DNA of 64,000 nucleotides from Halorubellus salinus (lineage in GTDB: Archaea; Halobacteriota; Halobacteria; Halobacteriales; Natrialbaceae). Shown piece by piece: positions 26,181 to 34,617 of this stretch (within the stretch, counting starts at the first letter, position 1; each line of letters starts with the position of its first letter). The stretch spans positions 186,001 to 250,000 of the forward strand of contig NZ_JAJCVI010000002.1 in the NCBI RefSeq assembly GCF_020567525.1, given 5' to 3'. The position numbers were made by a program, and so were the translations under genes. The notes under the pieces were generated by a model, which was not told where the DNA came from, ran no database searches, and saw nothing but the letters and a program-made list of their open reading frames with translations.

Positions 26181-27773
26181 TCAGTTCGCGGCGATGATGT
26201 CGTCGATGCGGACGATCATCGTCGCGGCCTCGGTCGCCGCGGCGATCGCTTCGGTCTTCACCGCGGCGGGGTCAACGACGCCGTACTCGAGGGGGTCGGC
26301 GACCGTCGTGGATTCGCCGTCGACGACGACGCCGAGGACGTCGCCGTGCTCGTGGAACGCGCGCAGGTCGACGAGGACGTCGATGGGGTCCATGCCGGCG
26401 TTCTCCGCGAGCGTCCGCGGGAGGACCTCGACGGCGTCGGCGAACGCTTCGGCGGCGAGTTGCTGGCGGCCCGTGATGCGGGCGCTGGCGTCGCGGATGG
26501 CGTCCGCGATGGCGACCTCGGTCGCGCCCGCGCCGGGGACGACCGCGCCGGTCTCGGCGGCGACCGCGACGACGTCGAGGGCGTCGTCGAGTGCGCGTTC
26601 GAGTTCGTCGACGACGTGCTCGGTGCCGCCGCGGACGAACAGCGTCACGGCGTCGGCGGCCGCACCGCCCTCGACGAACGCGAGTTCGTCGTCCCCGAAC
26701 GTGCGGACGCTGATGCGGTCGACGTGCCCGAAGTCGTCGGCGTCGAGGTCGTCGATGCTGCCGAGGCGCTTCGAGCCGGTGGCGCGAGCGACCGCGCGTG
26801 CGTCGTCGCTCGAGAGCTTCTCGAACACGAGCACGCCCTCGTCCGCGAGGAGCGCCGCGACCTGGTCGTCGACGTCGTCCGTGCAGACGACGACGTCGAT
26901 GCCGGCGTCGACGATGGTCTTCGCGACCGCACGACGCTCGGAGTCCTCGGCGTCCATGACCTTCTGGAGCGCCTCGGGCGAGTCGATGCGGTACTCGACG
27001 TCGCCGCTCGCCTCCTTCGCGTCGAGGTCGACGTCGAGGATGGCGACGGCCGCGTCCGTCACCTCGCGGGGCATCTCGTCGTGCACGCGCTCCTCGTCGA
27101 GGACGATACCGGGGACGAGCTCGGTGTCGCCCGCGCTCCCGCCGACCTTCGTGAACACGTGGACGTCGTCGCGTTCGACGTCGCCCTCTTCCGTGGTGAC
27201 GTGCCCGATGGCGTCGACGACGAGGGCCGCGAGCGCGTCGACGGTGATGCCGCCGGTCCCCTTCCCGGTCATCGAGGACGTCGCGACCGCGCGGAGGAGG
27301 TCGTCGTCGACGTCGTCGTCGAGTTCGAGCGACTCGATGGTCTCGAGTGCGACGTCCGCGGCGGCGCGGTAGCCCTCGACGATCGCGGTCGGGTGGACGT
27401 CGTCCTCGAGGAGCGACTCGGCCTTCGCGAGGAGCTGGCCGCCGAGGACGGCCGCGGTGGTCGTGCCGTCGCCGACCTCCTCCTCCTGGGCTTGCGCGAG
27501 GTCGACGAGCATCTCCGCGGCCGGGTGCTCGATGTCCATCTCCGAGAGGATGGTCGCGCCGTCGTTCGTGATGACGACGTTCCCCGAGGAGTCGACGAGG
27601 AGCTTGTCCATCCCGCGCGGCCCGAGCGTCGTGCGTACGGCCTCCGCGATGGCTCGCCCGGCAGCGATGTTCGAGCTCTGCGCGTCGTTGCCGCGTGTTC
27701 GCGTGCTGTCCTCGGCGAGGATGAAAAGCGGCTGTCCGCTCATACCGGATCGGGATTGGAATGCCTGAGACAT
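26181..27773 (-). CDS. thsC: Thermosome (group II chaperonin) subunit without a GGM tail
   Basis: ATP-driven protein-folding chaperonin of 530 residues. It has TLGPRGMDKLLVD, TNDGATIL and GDGTTTAAVL (nucleotide and hydrolysis Asp) near the N-terminus, and the distal GAGATEVAIA and TEAATMIVRIDDII segments. It ends at IIAAN with no Gly-Gly-Met-rich tail, which fits the divergent third haloarchaeal subunit (Cct3/ThsC) rather than ThsA or ThsB. ATG 27773 is used; ATG 27743 is an alternative. An ATATAC box about 35 nt upstream may be the promoter. Confidence 0.93.
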   Translation of the reverse strand: MSQAFQSRSGMSGQPLFILAEDSTRTRGNDAQSSNIAAGRAIAEAVRTTLGPRGMDKLLVDSSGNVVITNDGATILSEMDIEHPAAEMLVDLAQAQEEEVGDGTTTAAVLGGQLLAKAESLLEDDVHPTAIVEGYRAAADVALETIESLELDDDVDDDLLRAVATSSMTGKGTGGITVDALAALVVDAIGHVTTEEGDVERDDVHVFTKVGGSAGDTELVPGIVLDEERVHDEMPREVTDAAVAILDVDLDAKEASGDVEYRIDSPEALQKVMDAEDSERRAVAKTIVDAGIDVVVCTDDVDDQVAALLADEGVLVFEKLSSDDARAVARATGSKRLGSIDDLDADDFGHVDRISVRTFGDDELAFVEGGAAADAVTLFVRGGTEHVVDELERALDDALDVVAVAAETGAVVPGAGATEVAIADAIRDASARITGRQQLAAEAFADAVEVLPRTLAENAGMDPIDVLVDLRAFHEHGDVLGVVVDGESTTVADPLEYGVVDPAAVKTEAIAAATEAATMIVRIDDIIAAN

Positions 27774-27940
27774 GTGTAATACTCACTACTTATTGGTTCG
27801 ATGTCGTATATCTATGTTTCTCCAGATTCCCGACGCTTGCATGCGATTCGCACGCCATCTTCGTGGCCGTACGGCGACCTGTCGCATCGAGAGGCCGTGG
27901 CCGGTAACGACTTACGGACGGCCGGGGAACTCCGGGACAG

Positions 27941-28765
27941 ATGCTGGAGTTGGAACACCGGTTCCGCGTGGTCGACGTCCACGCCACGCTCGCGCCGGAC
28001 CGAGACGACGGCGACCGTGCACGCGCCGTCGACCCGGAGCGACTGGAGCGCGAGATGCGCCAGGCCGGGATCGTCCGGACGGTCGTCTTCCCGGAAACCC
28101 GCGACGCGGACACCGACTACCTCACCGCGAACAACGGCGTCGCACGACGGAGCGTCGAACGCCCGTTCGTCGCGTTCGCACGCCTCACCGGCCCGCGCGA
28201 CCCCGGGACGGCCGCGACGAGTCGCCTCAAGAACCTCGCCGCGCGCCGCCGCGACCACCACACGGACCCCGAGACAGTCGAACAGTACGCGTACGACGAC
28301 CGCTTCCACGGGTTCGTGCTCGACCCCGTGACCGACGGCCTCCCCGACGACGCCGTCCTCGACGTCCTGGAGGACGTCGACCTCCCCGTCGTCGTCCAGG
28401 CCGGCAGCGAGTTCCCGCCGACGGACGTCGCCGACACCCTCCTCTCGCGCTCGTTCACCGTCGTCCTCGCCGGCTTCGGCGGATACCCGCTCCAGGCGGA
28501 ACTGATGCACGACGCCATCTCGCTGCTGGACCGCCACGACGACTGCTACCTCGACACGAGCCACGTCCGGTTCCGCGACCCCCTCGAACGCGCGCTCATG
28601 GAGCACCCCGACCGCGTCCTGTTCGGGAGTGGCGTCCCCGACGCGCACCCGAACGTCGCCATCATGGAGGTACTCACGCTCGACGTCAGCGAGGACAAGA
28701 TGCGTCGCGCGTTCTCGAAGAACGCCACCAGGATCGTCCCGGAACTCGCGTCCGACGGCCGCTGA
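27941..28765 (+). CDS. Amidohydrolase-fold protein with degenerate metal site
   Basis: A 274-residue TIM-barrel protein related to the amidohydrolase-2/TatD group. It begins with VVDVHATLAP, where the normal HxH metal pair is His-Ala-Thr, so the second His is missing. Near the C-terminus the usual LFGSDxP is LFGSGVPDAHP, lacking the metal Asp in its normal place. FVLDPVTDG and YLDTSHVRF are recognisable barrel strands. It may be a non-catalytic or altered member. It converges with the glycosyltransferase gene. Confidence 0.72.
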   Translation: MLELEHRFRVVDVHATLAPDRDDGDRARAVDPERLEREMRQAGIVRTVVFPETRDADTDYLTANNGVARRSVERPFVAFARLTGPRDPGTAATSRLKNLAARRRDHHTDPETVEQYAYDDRFHGFVLDPVTDGLPDDAVLDVLEDVDLPVVVQAGSEFPPTDVADTLLSRSFTVVLAGFGGYPLQAELMHDAISLLDRHDDCYLDTSHVRFRDPLERALMEHPDRVLFGSGVPDAHPNVAIMEVLTLDVSEDKMRRAFSKNATRIVPELASDGR

Positions 28766-28802
28766 GACCGCGCGTCGACGCCGACCTGCGGCGGCCGGCC
28801 GC

Positions 28803-29705
28803 TCAGAGTTCGTAGCGAGTGACCGCCCGATCCGCGCGCGTCGAGATGCCATTCGGGTTCCGCGAATCCGCGGGCATCCGCTTTCGCGCGGCGAGCCCGT
28901 CCTTCGTGCCGACGGCGAGCCCCTCGAAGACGCCCTTGCCGTTCGCGAGCCACGCCGACGGCGTGCTCCCACCACGGAGGACGTCCCGGAGCGCTCGCGC
29001 ACCATCGAACGTCGCGGTCTTCGCGGTGTGCGCGACCGCACCCGGATGGATGCCGTAGTTCTTCACGAGCCGGTACGCGAGCGACCGGTACTTCGTCCCC
29101 CAGTCTGCCGGCTCGCGGCCACCGTCCGTCTGGAACTCGCCGCGCACGCAGACGTCGCCGTTCCACGTGACGTCGAAGTCGAGTGCCGCGATCCGATGCG
29201 AGACGTCCCGCGACCCACCGGTCTCCAGGTACTCGTCGAACCCGTCCACGGCCTCCAGCGCCGCCCGCGTGAACGCGCTGTTGTCGCCGTTGACGAACGT
29301 CACGTCCCGTCCCGCGACGGTCCACGTCTCCCGGGATTCCGTCGTCACGCCAGCACGAACCGTCCGATGCGTCGGTCCCGTGACGACGTCCGCGCCCGAC
29401 TCGACGCTCTCCAGGATGGCGTCCGCCCACCCCTCCTCCACCGCGAGGTCGTACCGCAGGAACGCGACGACGTCACCGCCGGCCGCCTGCACGCCAGCGT
29501 TCCGCGCGACGTTCAGGTTCCGCTCCGAGATCTCCACGAGGACGTCGACGTCGTCGCGGTCGCGGACCATCCCCGTCGTCCCGTCCGAGGACGGGCCGTT
29601 CACGACCACGACCTCGGCGTCCGGGGTGTCCGCCGCGAGCGCGTCGAGCGCTCGAACGAGTTGCTCTCGGCCGTTCAGCGTCGAGACGACAACCGAGAGG
29701 TGCAT
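28803..29705 (-). CDS. Family 2 glycosyltransferase
   Basis: A 300-residue GT-A fold enzyme. It starts LSVVVSTLNGREQL, has VVVVNGPSSDGT (nucleotide-sugar site), ARNAGVQAAGGDVVAFLRYD (the DxD position reads RYDLA) and VNGDNSAFTRAALEAVDGFDE, the acceptor-side hallmark. No transmembrane helix is evident at the N-terminus. A role in cell-surface or lipid glycosylation is likely, with unknown donor and acceptor. The ATG is followed on its upstream side by an AT-rich tract (TTTTTATACGAG on the minus strand) that probably holds the promoter. Confidence 0.85.
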   Translation of the reverse strand: MHLSVVVSTLNGREQLVRALDALAADTPDAEVVVVNGPSSDGTTGMVRDRDDVDVLVEISERNLNVARNAGVQAAGGDVVAFLRYDLAVEEGWADAILESVESGADVVTGPTHRTVRAGVTTESRETWTVAGRDVTFVNGDNSAFTRAALEAVDGFDEYLETGGSRDVSHRIAALDFDVTWNGDVCVRGEFQTDGGREPADWGTKYRSLAYRLVKNYGIHPGAVAHTAKTATFDGARALRDVLRGGSTPSAWLANGKGVFEGLAVGTKDGLAARKRMPADSRNPNGISTRADRAVTRYEL

Positions 29706-29857
29706 AGCGCATCGAAGGACGGACTCGTATAAAAATCGTCTCCTCTCGACCAGACGACCACAGAACGCGAGCTAATCGCGCCTCGGATCCGTGTTTTGTG
29801 AATCAAAGCCGAGGCTCGGAGAACGTTTCAGAAGCGAAACCGCTCGAGAGTCCGGGA

Positions 29858-29941
29858 GTGTTGCGCTGGAGAACGCGAGCGTCGCACTGGCGTACGAGCG
29901 TGCTTCGTTGGCGGACTGACGTGCTGCGCTGGTGGACGGGA
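29858..29941 (+). repeat. Degenerate 21-bp tandem repeat, four copies
   Basis: Four 21-nt units starting GTGTTGCGCTGGAGAACGCGA, with copies at 29858, 29879, 29900 and 29921 sharing the pattern GYGYTKCRYTGGHGNACG. They occupy the spacer between the glycosyltransferase promoter side and the methyltransferase stop. The period equals that of the minisatellite at 11.9 kb, but the sequence differs. Confidence 0.8.
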
Positions 29942-29974
29942 GCGGTAGCCGGGAGTCCAGTACCGAGGAGCCGG

Positions 29975-30679
29975 CTAGACGCGCGTGTCCCAGTACGAGA
30001 CCGACGCGAGCCGGTCGAACCCGGGGACGGACAGGAGCTTCGTGTCCAGTGACCGGAACGCGCTCGCGACGTCGTCCGGTATCTTCCGGTAGAAGCCGTA
30101 GGGGAAGACGAAGTCGTGCTCGGCGTTCACGAGTTCGAGGTTGGACTTCTCCAGCAGCGAGTCGACCTCGTACCGCGAGTAGAGCCGCGACCCCATCGGG
30201 AGCGCCCAGTTGTAGATCGAGCGCGTCGAGAACCGGTTGAACGTGTCGAAGAACACCTGGTCGTTCGAGACGCGCCGGAGCTCCGCGAGGAACGACTTCG
30301 GGGTGTCCGCGAGGTGGAAGAACCGCATGGCGACGACGCTATCGAAGTGGTCGTCGGGGAACGGCAGGCGCGCAGCGTCCCCACGCATGAACTCCAGGGT
30401 ATCCGACACACCCGCTGCCTGTGCCTTCTGGCGGCCCTCCTCGAGCATCGCGGCAGAGATGTCCATGCCGACGATGTCCGCGCCACGTTCGGCGAGCATC
30501 ACGGTGAAGCGGCCGGTCCCGCACGCGACCTCCAGGACGCGCTTGTCCTCGAGCGGACCGAGCGCGTCCAGTACCGCCTCCTTCTCGCGGCGGTCGATGA
30601 GTCGACCGCCTCGGGAGAAGCGCTTGTCGTCGTACTCCGCGGCCACGTCGTCGGCCTGGTACCACTCCTGTCCCTTCAC
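29975..30679 (-). CDS. SAM-dependent methyltransferase, UbiE/class I type
   Basis: A 234-residue Rossmann methyltransferase. Motif I is VLEVACGTGRFT, motif II is VGMDISAAML, then GDAARLPFPDDHFDSVVA (motif IV/V region) as in the UbiE/Coq5 and demethylmenaquinone group. The start is GTG 30679: a minus-strand CCGTTTTATCC TATA box (30705-30715) sits 31 nt upstream, and conserved sequence begins shortly after. Substrate unknown. Confidence 0.85.
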   Translation of the reverse strand: MKGQEWYQADDVAAEYDDKRFSRGGRLIDRREKEAVLDALGPLEDKRVLEVACGTGRFTVMLAERGADIVGMDISAAMLEEGRQKAQAAGVSDTLEFMRGDAARLPFPDDHFDSVVAMRFFHLADTPKSFLAELRRVSNDQVFFDTFNRFSTRSIYNWALPMGSRLYSRYEVDSLLEKSNLELVNAEHDFVFPYGFYRKIPDDVASAFRSLDTKLLSVPGFDRLASVSYWDTRV

Positions 30680-30704
30680 TGTATCCCTCGGTAGGCCACT
30701 GCTG

Positions 30705-30715
30705 GGATAAAACGG
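30705..30715 (-). promoter_or_regulatory. TATA box for the methyltransferase gene
   Basis: Minus-strand CCGTTTTATCC is centred 31 nt before GTG 30679. Together with its position it decides between that start and the longer open frame. Confidence 0.6.
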
Positions 30716-30767
30716 TACTGAACTTTCGCCACGCACGTATTTGTGTCACGGTACCGTACTGCATAGT

Positions 30768-30914
30768 ATGGCGCACTGTAGACACTGCGACACCGACGTC
30801 GACGTGGAAGCGCTCGTCCGCCACGAGCGAGACGGCCTCCTCCGCGTTCACTGCCCCGATTGCAAGGGGATGCTCGGCGCGTACCGCGACCCCTCGACGC
30901 CGCGGTCGAGGTGA
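30768..30914 (+). CDS. Small two-knuckle zinc finger protein
   Basis: A 48-residue protein. CRHC near the N-terminus and CPDC about 25 residues later form a four-cysteine zinc site. VDVEALVRHERDGLLRVHC lies between them, and the C-terminus is short and basic. Small CPxCG-type proteins are abundant in haloarchaea, and several affect motility, biofilm or stress. It diverges from the methyltransferase gene. Confidence 0.82.
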   Translation: MAHCRHCDTDVDVEALVRHERDGLLRVHCPDCKGMLGAYRDPSTPRSR

Positions 30915-30941
30915 CCGAAGCGGTCCAGAGAACGGCCGCAG

Positions 30942-31346
30942 TCACCCGCTGGTGACGACGCGGTCCGGTTCGATACGGATGACGACCCGCGGGCCGCGCT
31001 CCTCGCCCTTGTGCGGGTACTCGTCGCGTTCGAAGTACCGTTGCGTGAGCGAGTCGATGTGCTCGAAGGACTCGTCGTCCTCCACGGCGACGACCTCGCC
31101 ACGCACGGAGACGTACCGATAGGGGTCCTCGGGGTCGCTCACCTCGATGCCGACCTTCGGGTCTCGCTCGACGTTCCGCTCTTTCTGTCGTCCGCGAGCG
31201 GTGTTCACGAGGACGTGCCCGCGCTCGACGTCGTAATCCACCCAGACCGGCGTCACCTGCGGCGTCCCGTCGGGCATCAGCGTCGCGAAGTGCGCGAAGG
31301 ACTTGCGCTCGAACAGGTCGTGGAACTCGGGCGGTATCTCGGCCAT
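30942..31346 (-). CDS. PPOX-class (F420-dependent-type) oxidoreductase
   Basis: A 134-residue split-barrel flavin/F420-binding protein. It has FAHFATLMPDGTPQVTPVWVDYD, the classic N-terminal strand pair, then VLVNTARGRQKERNVERDPKV and YVSVRGEV, found in PPOX-class F420-dependent enzymes. GGCTTTTGTC lies about 32 nt before ATG 31346 on the minus strand, supporting that start over the longer frame. Haloarchaea make F420, so that cofactor is likely. Confidence 0.85.
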   Translation of the reverse strand: MAEIPPEFHDLFERKSFAHFATLMPDGTPQVTPVWVDYDVERGHVLVNTARGRQKERNVERDPKVGIEVSDPEDPYRYVSVRGEVVAVEDDESFEHIDSLTQRYFERDEYPHKGEERGPRVVIRIEPDRVVTSG

Positions 31347-31575
31347 GCTCGACGCCTCGCGCGCCGTCGACAAAAGCCGTCGCCCCCGGGCAACGCCGAC
31401 CGGCTCGCGACGCACCGGTCGACCCCGGTTGCACACACCGGACCAACCAGAGATTCGAGCAACGAACTCACTTAAACACCCTCCCTTCCTTGGTAATAAT
31501 ACACCTTATATTGTTCGTACAGTTTGTATCCCACTGTAGCCAACCTTTAACACTGACCTTCGCTGTCACGGTGGT
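31347..31575. other. AT-rich spacer with possible operator
   Basis: No gene. From about 31467 to 31560 the sequence is unusually AT-rich for this genome, with several TATA-like stretches (AATAATACACC, CCTTATATTG, CCTTTAACAC). An inverted repeat, ACAGT (31519-31523) and ACTGT (31533-31537), lies between the last two. The final one is about 28 nt before the HTH gene start. Confidence 0.5.
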
Positions 31576-31854
31576 ATGAGCATGAGTGCCGCGGACGACC
31601 GCTCGCAGAACGACGACGTACTCTCAGACACCGAATACCGCGACCGCCTGCGCGAACTCCCCCCGAGCGCGAAGCTCGTCTCGAAGGTCCTCGAGAGCGA
31701 CTCCCCGCTCTCGCAGGGCCAGCTCGCCGAGGAGTCGCTCCTCCCCGACCGCACCGTCCGGTACGCGCTGAACCGCCTCGAGGACGAGGACCTCGTGAAC
31801 TCGCGGTACTCCTTCCAGGACGCCCGGAAGCAGGTCTACTACCTCAACGTCTGA
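31576..31854 (+). CDS. Small MarR-like winged-helix protein
   Basis: A 92-residue protein, nearly all winged helix. It has LPPSAKLVSKVLESDSPLSQ, then QLAEESLLPDRTVRYALNRLEDEDLV (recognition helix) and SRYSFQDARKQVYYLN (wing). ATG 31576 or the second ATG at 31582 could be used. The upstream AT-rich region and inverted repeat suggest regulated, possibly self-controlled, expression. Confidence 0.85.
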   Translation: MSMSAADDRSQNDDVLSDTEYRDRLRELPPSAKLVSKVLESDSPLSQGQLAEESLLPDRTVRYALNRLEDEDLVNSRYSFQDARKQVYYLNV

Positions 31855-32006
31855 GTCGATACCCGACGCGCGCCAGCGAGACGACGCACCGACGACCGAC
31901 CACAGCCACCCTCGCCGCCGACCGCTCCTCTCGATTCCACCGCCCCTCTCGATTCCATCGCTGCCGACCGCCATCACTTATCAGCGGTCGCTCCCTCCGC
32001 TCTCGC

Positions 32007-32774
32007 ATGAAGGTCACGCGCGTCCCCGTCGAGGTGGCGACGCGAGCTCCGACCGGGGCGACGAACGCGTACGTCGTCGGCGAGGACCCGGCGGTGCTCG
32101 TCGACCCGGCAGCGCGCACCGTCGCGCTCGACGACGCCGTCGCCGGCCGCGGCGTCGAGCACGTCGTCGTCACGCACACGCACCCCGACCACTTCGGCGC
32201 GGTCGCGCACTACGCGGACGCGCTCGACGCGACGACGCACGCCCGCTACGGTCGCACCGACCTGTTCGCGGCCGCGACCGGCGTCGACGCCGACGAGACG
32301 TTCCGCGAAGGCACCACGCTCGCGGACGTGACCGTCGTCGACACGCCCGGGCACGCCGTCGACCACGTCGCGTTCGCGGCGGACGACGCGGTCCTCTGCG
32401 GTGACCTCGCGGTCGCCGCCGGGAGCGTCGTCGTCGGCCACCCCGAAGGCGACCTCCGCGCATACCTCACCGCGCTCCGCCGCCTGCACGCGATGGCGCC
32501 CGACGTCCTCCACCCCGGGCACGGCCCGACCATCGAGAACCCCCGGAAGACGTGCGAGCGACTCGTCGCGCATCGTCTCGACCGCGAGCGCGCAGTGCTC
32601 GAAGCCATCAGGAACGGCGCCGACGCCATCCCCGCGATCACCGACGCTGCGTACGACAAGGACGTCAGCGACGTCCGCGACCTCGCCGAAGCCACGGTGC
32701 ACGCACACGTCCAGAAGCTCGTGCACGAAGGACGCGCCCGCTGGGAGCACGGTCACGTCCGGCCCGTGCCCTGA
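32007..32774 (+). CDS. MBL-fold metallohydrolase with C-terminal winged helix
   Basis: A 255-residue protein. The metal-binding signature THTHPDHFG places His57, His59, Asp61 and His62. DTPGHAVDH, LCGDLAV and HPGHGP supply the remaining ligands. The last 70 residues (LDRERAVLEAIRNGADAI onward) form a small helical/winged domain as in LACTB2-like nucleases and hydrolases. CACTTATCAG about 27 nt before the ATG marks a leaderless promoter. Confidence 0.9.
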   Translation: MKVTRVPVEVATRAPTGATNAYVVGEDPAVLVDPAARTVALDDAVAGRGVEHVVVTHTHPDHFGAVAHYADALDATTHARYGRTDLFAAATGVDADETFREGTTLADVTVVDTPGHAVDHVAFAADDAVLCGDLAVAAGSVVVGHPEGDLRAYLTALRRLHAMAPDVLHPGHGPTIENPRKTCERLVAHRLDRERAVLEAIRNGADAIPAITDAAYDKDVSDVRDLAEATVHAHVQKLVHEGRARWEHGHVRPVP

Positions 32775-33066
32775 CTGGTTCCCACCACGAGTTCATAGGG
32801 GATGCCGCGGCCAGGGTCGGCGTGACGTGACGGTCGACCCGAGCGCGGACGAGACGGGAGCGCGGACCACCCGCTCGGGCGCAAGACGTAGCGCGGTCCG
32901 CCTGCTCGCCACACATGCGACTGCGACGACCAGCTACCCTTACGTGCTCGGCGGCCAGCAACCCCTGTGACCACGACGACCAGTAGCCCCCGTGACCGCG
33001 ACGACCGGCAGCCACCGCGGTCGCGACGACGAGCGGCTTTTGTTCGTGCGCGCCGTCGGCGACGAC
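32775..33066. other. Spacer with imperfect direct repeats
   Basis: No gene. Between about 32925 and 33020 the motif GCGACGACCAG or ACGACGACCAG followed by TAGCC or TACCC recurs three times, with about 30-60 nt spacing. The block ends at the TATA box of the next gene. Confidence 0.45.
33035..33044 (+). promoter_or_regulatory. TATA-like box for the Cys-cluster gene
   Basis: GGCTTTTGTT is centred 27 nt before GTG 33067. It lies inside the longer open frame, so it argues for the shorter start. Confidence 0.55.
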
Positions 33067-33810
33067 GTGGACTCCCTGGAGACCGAACTCGACCGCGCTC
33101 GCGACCTCGACGAGGCCGAACTCGCCGACGCCATCGAGACCATCGGCTTCGAGTGCACGCGCTGTGGCGCGTGCTGTAAGAGCGAGGCCGACGACCCGCA
33201 CACCGCGACCGTGTTCCCGGACGAGGTCCGGACGCTCCAGGGGACGAACGACAGCGCAGCCGACGGCGGCGACGTAGACGAGTCGGACGACGTCGAGACC
33301 GACGGCGACGCGGCGTACGACTGGCGTGACGTGGCGCGCCCGATGCCGTACGGGCTGGAGGAGGCCGCGGACGGGACCGTCAGCGGCGAGACGTTCGAGT
33401 GGGCGCTCCAGACGGACGCCTGCGGCGACTGCACGTTCTACGAGGAGGACGCCGACGGCACCGGCGCGTGCACCGCCCACGAGGACCGACCGCTCATCTG
33501 CGAGACGTATCCCTTCAGCGTCGCGCTCGGCGGCACGACCCAGCCGATGGGTGACGCCGTCGACGAGGCCGGGATGGTTCGCGCCCACGAGTGCGAGGGC
33601 CTCGGTCGCGACATCACGCGCGAGGACGCCGAGGCACTCGCCGCGGCGCTCAAGGAGCGCGCCGTCCGCGAACTCGAGGAAGCGATCGGCGTCCGCGACA
33701 ACTACGAGCCAGTCGATGCCGGCGACGGCGTCGTCGTGCACGACTCCGAGGGCGCGAAGCGCGAGGACGGCACGCCACTCGAGACCGAGACCACCGTCGA
33801 GGACACCTGA
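33067..33810 (+). CDS. YkgJ-family cysteine cluster protein
   Basis: A 247-residue putative zinc or iron-sulfur binding protein. The family motif CTRCGACC (Cys30, 33, 36, 37) is followed, after an acidic insertion, by CGDCTFYEED, GACTAHEDRPLICETYPF and HECEGLG, which complete the cysteine set of the YkgJ family. GTG 33067 is supported by the TATA box 27 nt upstream. A GTG at 32992 would add 25 non-conserved residues. Function unknown. Confidence 0.82.
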   Translation: MDSLETELDRARDLDEAELADAIETIGFECTRCGACCKSEADDPHTATVFPDEVRTLQGTNDSAADGGDVDESDDVETDGDAAYDWRDVARPMPYGLEEAADGTVSGETFEWALQTDACGDCTFYEEDADGTGACTAHEDRPLICETYPFSVALGGTTQPMGDAVDEAGMVRAHECEGLGRDITREDAEALAAALKERAVRELEEAIGVRDNYEPVDAGDGVVVHDSEGAKREDGTPLETETTVEDT

Positions 33811-33833
33811 ACGCCCGCTCCGCCGGGGCGTTC
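33809..33833 (+). terminator. Hairpin overlapping the Cys-cluster stop codon
   Basis: GAACGCCC and GGGCGTTC form a perfect 8-bp stem around a 9-nt loop, beginning within the TGA. No T-run follows at once, so termination is only a suggestion. Confidence 0.35.
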
Positions 33834-33894
33834 TCACGCACCGTCAAATGATGGGTGTCTTTTATTGTGACGTGGCAGTGTACGTTCAGACGAG

Positions 33895-34038
33895 ATGAGT
33901 CAGTCAGTCGAGTACCGGTTCGAGTGCCCGGAGTGCGCCGAATCCATCGACGTCAACGAGTCGATGAAGGAGGCCATCCAGGCGCACGGGTGCGTCGTCT
34001 GTGGCACGCCCGCGCCGGACGGCGCGTTCCAGCCGTAA
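33895..34038 (+). CDS. DUF7560-type small zinc ribbon protein
   Basis: A 47-residue protein. FECPECAESIDVNESM and HGCVVCGTPAPDGAF give the two Cys pairs of a zinc ribbon, matching the haloarchaeal DUF7560 pattern. CTTTTATT lies about 33 nt upstream. Function unknown. Confidence 0.85.
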   Translation: MSQSVEYRFECPECAESIDVNESMKEAIQAHGCVVCGTPAPDGAFQP

Positions 34039-34083
34039 CCGCTCGAACCAACGCCCTCGCTCGAACGCCCACCGGTGGCTTCG

Positions 34084-34542
34084 TCACTCGGAGACGTTCC
34101 GTCGGCCCGTGACGGACTCCGGGACGAGCTTGTTCACCGTGAACTCGATGTCCTCCTTCGCCTGCTCCCACACTTCGAACTCCGGCGTCCGCGCCTTCCC
34201 GAGTCGTGCGACGTCCGTCGGCGTCAACTCGTCCTTCGGGATGCGGACGAGTTCGCCCGACACGACGACGCTTTTGATGTCGAGCGACCCGTCGTCGCCA
34301 GCGCGTTCCTCGTACACGACGAGCTGTGCGGAACACGGTTCGTCGACGTACTCGGCCTTCGTGCTGTCGTCGTCGTACCCGAGGCGCAGGTAGAACTCGC
34401 CGTCGTCGGTCGCGAACCCGTACGAGACCGGGAACGAGTACGGGACGTCGTCGCGCGCGAGCGAGAGGACGCCAGTCCCGCCGTCACCGAGGAACGCCTC
34501 GATCTCCGTCGTCGTCAACGATACGCTACGTACGTCGGCCAT
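34084..34542 (-). CDS. Pyridoxamine 5'-phosphate oxidase-family protein
   Basis: A 152-residue split-barrel flavin protein. It has FLGDGGTGVLSLARDDVPYSFPVSYGF, then FYLRLGYD and VVVSGELVRI, typical of the pyridoxamine oxidase-like group common in haloarchaea. ATG 34542 is preferred to GTG 34545. It is distinct in sequence from the PPOX protein at 31 kb. Substrate unknown. Confidence 0.85.
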   Translation of the reverse strand: MADVRSVSLTTTEIEAFLGDGGTGVLSLARDDVPYSFPVSYGFATDDGEFYLRLGYDDDSTKAEYVDEPCSAQLVVYEERAGDDGSLDIKSVVVSGELVRIPKDELTPTDVARLGKARTPEFEVWEQAKEDIEFTVNKLVPESVTGRRNVSE

Positions 34543-34617
34543 CACGAGATACTCCGGACGTGGCGCACGTAAAACCCGTGGGGTTGGGGCGACCGCCCCG
34601 GACTGTGCGCTGTACTG

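Noticed and set aside
32992-33066. N-terminal extension of the Cys-cluster protein
   Set aside because: It would place the TATA-like box inside the gene and adds residues without conservation.
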